Source of the DNA: Acanthococcus lagerstroemiae
Taxonomy: Eukaryota; Arthropoda; Insecta; Hemiptera; Eriococcidae
DNA: 64,000 nt
Direction: 5' to 3'
NCBI GenBank assembly: GCA_031841125.1
Contig: CM063110.1
Span: forward strand, 17,479,626-17,543,625
Of this stretch, positions 56,927 through 64,000 are shown piece after piece. Made by a program: the position numbers and the translations under genes. Each line of letters starts with the position of its first letter. Within the stretch, counting starts at the first letter, position 1. Below the pieces are notes generated by a model that saw nothing but the letters and a program-made list of their open reading frames with translations, did not search any database and had not been told where the DNA came from.

Positions 56927-58192
56927 AGGTGCATTTCCTCGCCCCCCCCCACTTACCCAGATAGACTTGAAACATACGCCATTCGTTTGTGCTACGTTTG
57001 TGCTGGTTTGTGCTGAAAACCCCATCGTTTGTGCTGCTCCCCTTCCTGAGATATTCGAGAAAACTTTTGGGGGGGCTGTAGAAATGGGAGCCCCCACTTT
57101 CACCTAGGGGATTGAAAATGGTGTCAATCGTTTGTGCTACGTTTGTGCTGGTTTGTGCTGAAAATTCCGTCTCTTCCTAAGTTGTTGAGGTTTTTTTTTG
57201 GGGGGGGGGGAGCTGAAGAAATGGTCTTGAAAAAGAAGTAGATAAAGAGTAAAGGAAAATGATGCAATGTTGTGCTCCGTTTGTCTGGTTTGTGCTGCAT
57301 CCTAATCTCCTTGCCATCGACCTCGAAGGGTCTTGTCTACAGAGGATACAATCAGGTTTGCCTGAAAATTAAGGAGTAGGCAAACATATGTAAGCAATAA
57401 GGGAATGCGATAGAAAAGTTGTTTCTGTATTTATTAGCTCAATTATTTTGCCGAAGTTTGTTTCATACGTACCTAGACCCACTTACTTACATAATTCATT
57501 TTTGGACATGAATTTATTAATTATTATTGTCGTTACAGCGCATTGATATTTTCGCAAAACAATTATTATTCTAATTTTCAGGCAAACCTGATTTGTATCC
57601 TACTGTACGACAAAGAGCCCCCTCTCGACGGGTTGATGGGGTATAGGAGATTATGGAGGGCAGCACAAACCAGCACAAACGGAGCACAAACTATTGCATC
57701 CACTTTTCCCCTTTCAACTCTTTATCTAACTCCTTTTTCAAAGACCATTTCTTCAGCGCCCCCCCCCCAAAAAAAAAACCTCAACAACTTAGGAAGGGGG
57801 CAGCACAAACCAGCACAAACGCAGCACAAACGATTGACACCATTTTCAATCCCCTAGGTGAAAGTGGGGGCTCCCATTTCTACAGCCCCCCAGAAGTTTT
57901 CCCGAGTATCTCAGGAAGGAGAGCAGCACAAACGACGGGGTCTTCAGCACAAACTAGCACAAACGTAGCACAAACGATTGACACCATTTTCCATCCCCTA
58001 GGAGAAAGTGGGGGCTCCCGTTTCTACAGCCCCCCCCCCCCAAAAAAAAAAAAGTTTTCTTAAATATCTCAGGAAGGGGAGCAGCACAAACGATGGGGTT
58101 TTCAGCACAAACCAGCACAAACGTAGCACAAACGAATGGCGTATGTTTCAAGTCTATCTGGGTAAGTGGGGGGGGGGCGAGGAAATGCACCT
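56927..58192. mobile_element. FB-1b: short second copy of the FB-1 foldback
   Basis: 1266 bp with the same ends (AGGTGCATTTCCTCG and inverse), flanked by a perfect 9 bp duplication GGATCGAGG (56918-56926 and 58193-58201). The left arm (56927 to about 57570) matches FB-1 21617 to about 22300. The right arm (57573-58192) is its inverse. All deeper parts, including the ~148 bp array, Tigger-like insert and loop, are missing: an internal-deletion derivative. The GCACAAAC subrepeats are present in both arms with small indels. The undisrupted target is seen at 9178-9198. Confidence 0.92.
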
Positions 58193-58221
58193 GGATCGAG
58201 GTTTCTTCCTCTTCTCCACAG

Positions 58222-59367
58222 GACAACGGCCGAATTGCGCCAAATATAGGTTGAATTGCGCCTACTGCTCTTGGGAAGATAGGCTGAATTGCGCCAACTC
58301 CGGGTCATATGATGGGCCGAATTGCGCCGCGAACGATTAATCGGAAAGTCTTATAAAAGAATCATTCTTCTAGTCACACTTTATGCAGACTTCGAACTGC
58401 CAGAATAAGCGTAAACAGTATATTACGCAGCATGGCTTGAAAGTGTGTGTTTACATGAAGAAGACAAGTGTGCGGAGTGAGCCAAAGGCGAGTGTAGCAA
58501 AACGCACCCATTTACGGGCATGGGCCTCTTCCACCCTGTTCGAGCGGTTTTCGACTCGAGCATCTGTCCCCCATGCATCTCCCGCATGTTGTTTTTAATT
58601 CATCCTCCCACCTTGTTGCTGGTTTCCCTATCTTCCTTTTTGAGTCTCTGGGTATCCTCTGCAAAATTTTCCTGTCCCATCTGCCTCCCCCTCTGGCCAC
58701 CCGGCCTGCATAATCAAATTTTAGTTTGTTCATTGTGTATCTGTAGTCCTTAGTTCTTGATTTTTCCCTCACCCATTTATTACTTAGCCTGTCTCTTCGT
58801 TTCACTCTGACCATTGCCCTCTCCATAGCTATTTGGATTCTAGCAAGTTTCAGGTTCTGTCTTTCTGTTGTTATCCAAGTTTGGGACCCATACAGCAAGA
58901 CCGGAACTATACACGATTCCAAAATCTTTTTCTTAATTTCCTATGGCATTTTGCTGCTGTATATATTTTGAAGAGCCCAAAAGATTTTCCAAGCTTGGGC
59001 TCTTCTCTTTGATATCTTTTTTTCATATTGTCTTCAAATGACAATTTTGCCTAGGTATGTTGAATTTTCAGCTACTTTTATTAGCTCACTTTCAATCTTG
59101 ATTCCTTTACATAGTTTCGTTTTGTTGGCATTTGCAGTCTTCAGTATAACTTTTCTCGTTCTTACGGTAAAATGGATCGTTCGCGGCGCAATTCGACCCA
59201 TACCTTTTCTGTTGCTTGGCGCAATTCAACCGATACCTTTTTCGCTGTCCGGCGCAATTCGACCAGAGCCGGTCGGACTACTAACTGGTCATGGGGCCAC
59301 AAAACACATGTGGTATGAAATAGGAGCGGTGAAAAGCGGCTCCTGTAGGTACTGTTCGACCAGAGCC
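58222..59367. mobile_element. FB-4: TIR element with GAATTGCGCC subrepeats
   Basis: The left end carries GAATTGCGCC at about 58232, 58254, 58287 and 58320, then GCGAACGAT. The right end carries the inverse GGCGCAATTC near 59187, 59219 and 59251, again beside ATCGTTCGC. The flanks share CTCCACAG (58214-58221 and 59368-59375), an 8 bp target duplication. The interior (about 58512-59160) is a minus-strand RTE fragment. No transposase. Located in the knuckle region of the RNase-H LINE. Confidence 0.75.
58512..58940 (-). pseudogene. RTE C-terminal fragment within FB-4
   Basis: Minus-strand frame: SCIVPVLLYGSQTWITTERQ, KLDFDYAGR-like segment (KLKFDYAGRVARGGGRW) and KRKIGKPATRWEDELK. This is the conserved post-RT region of RTE elements, related to the tail of RTE-A at 6.0-6.2 kb. 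Either FB-4 captured it, or an RTE inserted into FB-4. Confidence 0.7.
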
Positions 59368-59456
59368 CTCCACAGTACCTACAGGAGCCACTTTTCACCG
59401 CTCCTATTTCATACCACATGTGTTTTGTGGCCCCATGACCAGTTAGTAGTCCGACC
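59271..59456. repeat. 84 bp inverted duplication of LINE sequence at the FB-4 end
   Basis: 59271-59354 is the inverse of 59373-59456 with about one mismatch, separated by 18 bp. The right copy is the genuine LINE sequence. The left copy sits between two copies of CGACCAGAGCC (59260-59270 and 59357-59367) at the FB-4 right end. Confidence 0.85.
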
Positions 59457-60199
59457 ATGAGCCTTGCATGTTTCCTGCCAAGCCCTAGTAGGAACTTGGC
59501 ATACTAACGGTGGCGTCCCCTATCAGTGTTTTGCTGACTTTCATGCCACTGGCCAACCGCCAGTGCATTTCCGTCTACCTACTTAAAGCTTTCACTTTGG
59601 ATTTTATGACGCTGTATGCTGCCGGAAGACACGACCTGGGTGTTTCCAGTTCCTTTTCTATGCCCTCCTTCGCCAGCTGGCCAGCGATCATGTTCCCTTT
59701 TATGCCGCCGTGTTACGGTGTCCATAGTATGGTGGCACGGTTCTCCTGAGCTAGGGTGTATAATTTGTTAACACACTCCGTCACCAGTGCTTTAATGGCC
59801 CATTGACTGTCTGTACAAATATAGATCTGCTTATTAACATGGCCCTTCTGCTGGTTTCTATCAATGGCTACCGTGATCGCTATTACCTCTGCTTGGAGGA
59901 TGGTGACGCTCTCACCCAAAGCCACTGAATATTTGTCAGCGCCTTTTGCATTCGTGATTCCAATTCCTACACCTTGGTCATTCTTAGAGGCATCTGCAAA
60001 CCACGCATTCTCCACTTTTCCTAGAACGCTTGACCACCTCTTTTCCCAAGCCTCCCGTGTAGGTATCAGCGCACGGTACGGCTTGTCAAAAAAGTGTTCC
60101 ATCGCGATTCTGTCCTTCTGTAGCCTGTTTTTTGGGCCTGAAGGTTTGATTGGCCCAGACGATAAGCCCCCATTATCGCAGCTGCTTGTATAGCAGTAT

Positions 60200-61005
60200 G
60201 AAGTGCTGGCAAGTCTAGGGACCTTTCCAGTGCCGTGTTGTCACGATGTAGTTCAGATATTGTCCTTCCAGTTGACCTATTCGATTTCGTGTTTGGTGTT
60301 TATTTTTTTTATTTTTTTTAAATTTCAAAATTGTGTGGCAATCAACCCTTTTTCAAAAAGTGCAAGGTACATTCCAATAGATGCTGGGGTGCATTGGAAC
60401 GTATAGGTATAAACCATTTTTAAAAAAAAAACGTGTCTAAACGTATGACTTTTGAAAACCTAGGCCTACATTAGCTTAAATTACTTACCTATGTAGATAG
60501 AACTTCTCTTTTTTCTGCCTAATAATTTTGAATAAGATAAAATGCCAGTTATTGGTCAGATTTTCAAAGGGTCCTCACCCCAATGTAAATGTATTAAGAG
60601 AAACAGTTTTTTTTTTTTGGACAATCTCGGTACCGTAAACCGGGGTGACTTAGCCGAAAATTTTGGCGTTTTCAAACTTTGAACAGCAGTAGCGCGTGAT
60701 ATATTGGAGATACTGGGAATCTAAAATCTGTTCCGGATTGGTTGAAGCTTTGGGAATAGGATTAACTAGGAGAATCAAAATTTCCCTCTCCTTCCCCCCT
60801 CCCAGAAAGGCTTAGAGATGAATCAGCAAAGTTACCTGCGCACGGGGTGACATTGCCGGCACATAAAAAATGCAGAGAAAGTGGGTGAAAATGTTCAACA
60901 TTTATTGCGAAAGGCCATACAAACGAAAGAAAAATTGCAATTTAAATTAAATTACATCTTCGGGGAAGATAAATATTCCTCGGGATTCAGTGGGTTCAGG
61001 TAAAA
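60200..61005. other. Nothing recognised
   Basis: AT-rich. A CCGTAAACCGGGGTGAC phrase near 60632 and GTCACCCCAGGGCAG near 61725 are partly inverse and might bound an old element, but I could not confirm it. Confidence 0.3.
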
Positions 61006-61008
61006 CTC

Positions 61009-61338
61009 CAGGATGTCTACCGGTCACGGAGAACCTGGGAAGTCACGATTTTTGAAAGTAGGTCACGGAAAATCGCGGAATTTTCATTGGAAAAAATTGT
61101 GGGGAAATCAAAACTGTTTGAATATTGACAGCATGTGAACAGTTTTTTCTTTTCATGCTGACTTAAGTATTATTGGGTATTAATTCTTCAAAGATCCTTT
61201 ATATTTGTTACTTTTTTTATGATTGAATTTGTTATGATAAACTCTGCAAAAGGATATCCATATCGGTATTAGAAGAAAATCTTTGGAGGTCGCGAGAAAG
61301 TCACGGATTTTAATTCTTTTGATCTGGTAGACACCCTG
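61009..61338. mobile_element. 330 bp hAT-like MITE
   Basis: Begins CAGGATGTCTACCGGTCACG and ends TCTGGTAGACACCCTG, an inverse pair. CAGGGTGTCTAC-type ends are widespread in non-autonomous hAT elements of animals (from memory). The interior repeats GGTCACGGA words. No 8 bp duplication is evident. Confidence 0.6.
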
Positions 61339-61339
61339 A

Positions 61340-61793
61340 TACTCTTGATGGCAGCATCAAAATCATCCTCCAGGGGATAGCGAAATTCGTTTTTTCTATT
61401 TTGATATTGCTCGTCCTCCTGGATTCCGATGGATATCTTTTACCTGTTTTGTGAAGATAATTATAAATTGTTTTGAAGCTTCGTCTCTGGCCGTGTCACC
61501 ATTTCGAATTTTCTGTGAGACACTCTTTAAGTGTTTCTCGGGTGTAATCGGAATAGGTGTGACACCCTACTTGTCTTTTATTTATGTTCTTGGTATCTCA
61601 AGACAACGTCAAATGACATAGGTATAGGTAAATTCAAATCTCGCTAATGTAGCCAAAGCTCGCGAATTCGTCGCGAATTGTAACTTTTCAAACTGATAAC
61701 GACAGAAATTAACATGCGGGAAAGTCACCCCAGGGCAGTTATTTGCTTATACCTTGTGATTGCAGACTGGAAAAAGCTTAGACCTATAGGGGA
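61340..61793. other. Nothing recognised
   Basis: Non-coding AT-rich sequence. Confidence 0.35.
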
Positions 61794-61795
61794 GG

Positions 61796-62030
61796 GGTCT
61801 GGTTGGCCGAGTGGATAGCGCACTCCGGAGGTCCCGGGTTCGAGCCCACGTAGCAACTCACTACATTTCGACCTAGGCCGGTTTTTCGGCAAGCAGAGAA
61901 GAGGGCTAAGACAGCCCTAACAGCCTCCCCGACGTCTCTCTGAGGTCATGCTTGAAATGGCGGATTGCAGGGCTCGGGTTGCGACTTCGAGCGTACATAT
62001 ACAAGTATGGAGAGCCAATGCTTACATTAC
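61796..62030 (+). mobile_element. tRNA-derived SINE, copy 2
   Basis: Shares with 19152-19378 the A box (TGGCCGAGTGG), B box (GGTTCGAGCC) and body words TTTCGACCTAGGCCGG, CCTCCCCGACGT and GGCGGATT. An internal gap near the anticodon-loop position and an extra ~29 bp before the tail distinguish it. The A-tail and target duplication are not evident, so it is older than copy 1. Confidence 0.85.
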
Positions 62031-62049
62031 GGGAAGTGATACATACAGG

Positions 62050-64000
62050 GCGTTGTTCTGAGAGCGAAAGACCCCATTCATGGCACCGCGTGAATGCGTA
62101 TTCTTAAAAATGATTATTCCAAAAAGGTTTTCAGCTTTTCAAGTCAGGATTATTTTCATAATTGAATTTTCTTATTGTCGCTTGTTGGGGATTATCACTT
62201 TTTCTCTAATGAGTACTTTGTTAAAAGACAGACGTATAAATTAATGAAAATTGATGTTGAACAAGAAAGGAATGCGAATATTATTCAAAAAATTGTGATA
62301 TAATGTGATCGAAGAGAATAACTAGTTTTCTGGGGCATGTATTTTTCGGCACGCAAAACAAAATTATCACGCAAAAAAATCGTACAAAAAAAAAGGAAAA
62401 AGTGAACGCAACCGTAACAATTTTACAATACATTTTAGGGGCCTGCGGAAAACGAAAATTTTGAACGCGCGGGCAAAAAAAAAAGGTAAAAAAAGAAAGA
62501 AAACGTGAGGCAATTTCAGATTTAGTATACACACATTCAAATTTTCAGAACTCCCTGGCTGAGTAACCTAGTAATTATTTATAAGGAAACCCATGCTTGT
62601 GATAGTCCTGTTGCCCACCATCAACAATGGGAAATTAGGGTATAATTTGTCTCAGTTTTCATCCATTAGGTTTGAACAGGGTTGTACTGAAATGACTGTT
62701 TAGTGGCGTGGAGGGGGATGGAACAAACCTGATTTTGCCAACTGACCATACAGATTTTTCCCCCGCTGAGAGTACAATTTTCCTGCTGAAAAACTTCTTT
62801 GAAATTGATAAGCGAAAGAAGAAAAAAGAAAATAACCATTAATAAACATTAATTTGAAACTGATCGAGCAAAAAAAAAATGAAATCAACGCTTTTGAAAC
62901 CTGGCAGGGCACTCGATGTTGCCAACTAAAGGCCAATTTCACTAAATTTGTTTGCCCTGAAGGTGGGGCTGCTCCCTCTCTCCTATCGGTACATCCGTGG
63001 TCTTGAAATTGGATATTCTCAAATATTAAGAACTCAGAACTCCATAACTATCGTGAATTTGGATCATAATCATACATAAAACTTGCTTCAGTGTTCTTCA
63101 TACCTTTAGTCTTCTCCGAGACACCCTGTATACTGACAACTGGTCCTCATATTCCCCTTCCTTTATTACATTTCAGTTCTTTCTTGTAAGAAGGAGGAAA
63201 TTAGCGAGAGATAATATTAAACAAAGTTATTAAATATTCTGCTGTAATCGTGGTTTTCATGTAGGACGTTAAGCTTTCTGAAAACTCAATAGCCACACCC
63301 CCTCCTTCCCCATACTAATTTTAGCAGACTGCAAAGGGGCGTTCACTGACTGAGCCCACATCCAAAATTGGCCTTCTGAGCCCCAGCTTCGTAGCCAGAG
63401 TTTGTGTGGGTGGGGCTCTGTGAACCTTTTGGGGGGCTGAGGCCGACATTTTTTAACAAGCGAACAGAAAAGTGTACATGGGTTTCATATTTTATTTCAA
63501 TGGGTGTCCGGCCTCTTTGTCTAAACAGGCTCTGGTGACTTAGCGGGAGTGTACTGGAGCCATTACATAGAAATCCTATTCCCAATCCAAGAGTCCCAAA
63601 TTAGTTAACCAAGTTTTTGTTCTAAATTTTAAAATGTTTCTGTGATATTAATTCTCTTTACCCCTTTTTTCTGCCTCGTTCATTGTAATATGATGATTTT
63701 TTAATGGTAGTATCTTTGCCTAGGGGGGCTCAAGATACCTTCAGAGGGGGCTCGGCCCCAGTTTACCCCTCTCCATGGCTACAGAGCTGCTGAGTCCTCG
63801 ACTGCTTGGAAATAAAAGAGAAAATGATGGCCTATATTCCTACAGAGCCAGGTCAAGATCGTCTGTTCTTTTTTTTTGTTCGCAAAATTCCTCACTGAAT
63901 CAGCTTTATATAGTGGCAGCCTAGATTTTTTTGAGGCGTAGCAAAACCCCATTGTGACGAGAGTAAAAAATTTTTGATTTTTCGGGGTATAGTAAAAATT
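62050..64000. other. Nothing recognised to the window end
   Basis: AT-rich with A-runs near 62390-62490 and 62870. A phrase CTATCGGTACATCC near 62981 resembles the G-rich MITE end and may mark another decayed copy. ACACCCTGTATA near 63121 is a common arthropod repeat end. No exon seen. Confidence 0.35.

Larger units (their letters stand above)
56700..60193 (-). mobile_element. LINE 3' region with RNase H domain, twice interrupted
   Basis: Minus strand. The RNase H domain (about 60020-59690) retains WFADASKNDQGVGIGI (first catalytic Asp), LQAEVIAITVAI (Glu) and YICTDSQWAIKAL (Asp). The fourth region is altered by a stop before HGGIKGNMIAGQLAKEG. After it comes ARLMVGLLTGHGATKHMW, a Cys/His knuckle CRYCGEEEETSIHIICQCPA and a tail to about 56720. 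Two foldback elements lie inside the knuckle region (58222-59367 and 56927-58192). RNase H in this position is found in I, R1/Loa and related LINE clades. The RT itself is not seen. Confidence 0.8.

Noticed and set aside
60629..61737. Large element bounded by GGGGTGAC-type ends
   Set aside because: The ends match over too few bases and no flanking duplication was found.

Overview
This window looks like non-bacterial, intron-rich nuclear DNA of an arthropod, most likely an insect. The evidence is an AT-rich background, degenerate non-LTR retrotransposons of RTE, Jockey and RNase-H-bearing types, tRNA-derived SINEs, many small terminal-inverted-repeat (TIR) elements, and a few isolated, spliceable coding exons instead of operons. 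I cannot name the species. Runs of 8-14 G or C inside repeats are unusually frequent.

Host genes are sparse. The best supported is a plus-strand gene whose signal-peptide exon (17731-17797) splices in matching phase to an EGF-like exon (37086-37244) across a 19.3 kb intron. A third in-phase exon or terminal exon at 54031-54239 is possible. Weaker candidates are a lysine/proline/glutamate-rich minus-strand exon at 2661-2941 and a minus-strand exon at 45244-45418 that has a diverged relative at 40422-40649. No complete host gene is present.

The rest is layered mobile DNA. From left to right: degenerate repeats (0.9-2.5 kb); a decayed minus-strand RTE LINE (6.0-9.6 kb) broken by other pieces; a TGAG-type tandem array (10.6-11.4 kb); a foldback element, FB-2 (11990-16794), carrying a nearly intact RTE in its right arm; host exon 1 and a 226 bp MITE; a SINE with target duplication; a second RTE (20.2-29.4 kb) split by a 6.1 kb near-perfect palindrome, FB-1 (21617-27713); repeat arrays and nested MITEs (29.4-33.5 kb); the EGF exon; a head-to-tail SINE-like array (38.4-40.4 kb); a LINE with gag-like and endonuclease remnants and 304 bp tandem repeats (40.7-44.1 kb); a 5'-truncated Jockey element (46087-48500); a foldback with arms of short tandem repeats, FB-3 (49.0-50.7 kb); a TIR element (52026-52794); then a cluster of minus-strand LINE fragments (55.1-60.2 kb) broken by a second, shorter FB-1 family copy (56927-58192) and by another foldback, FB-4 (58222-59367).

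The most notable discovery is the FB-1 family. Two copies share the same ends and about 150 bp subrepeats, lie in unrelated LINE hosts, and are each bordered by a 9 bp target duplication (one perfect, one 8/9). In one case an empty relative of the site is present at 9.2 kb. In the other, removing the element restores the reverse-transcriptase reading frame. No transposase is encoded, so these are non-autonomous foldback elements. Their 9 bp target duplication and subrepeated arms resemble Drosophila FB elements.
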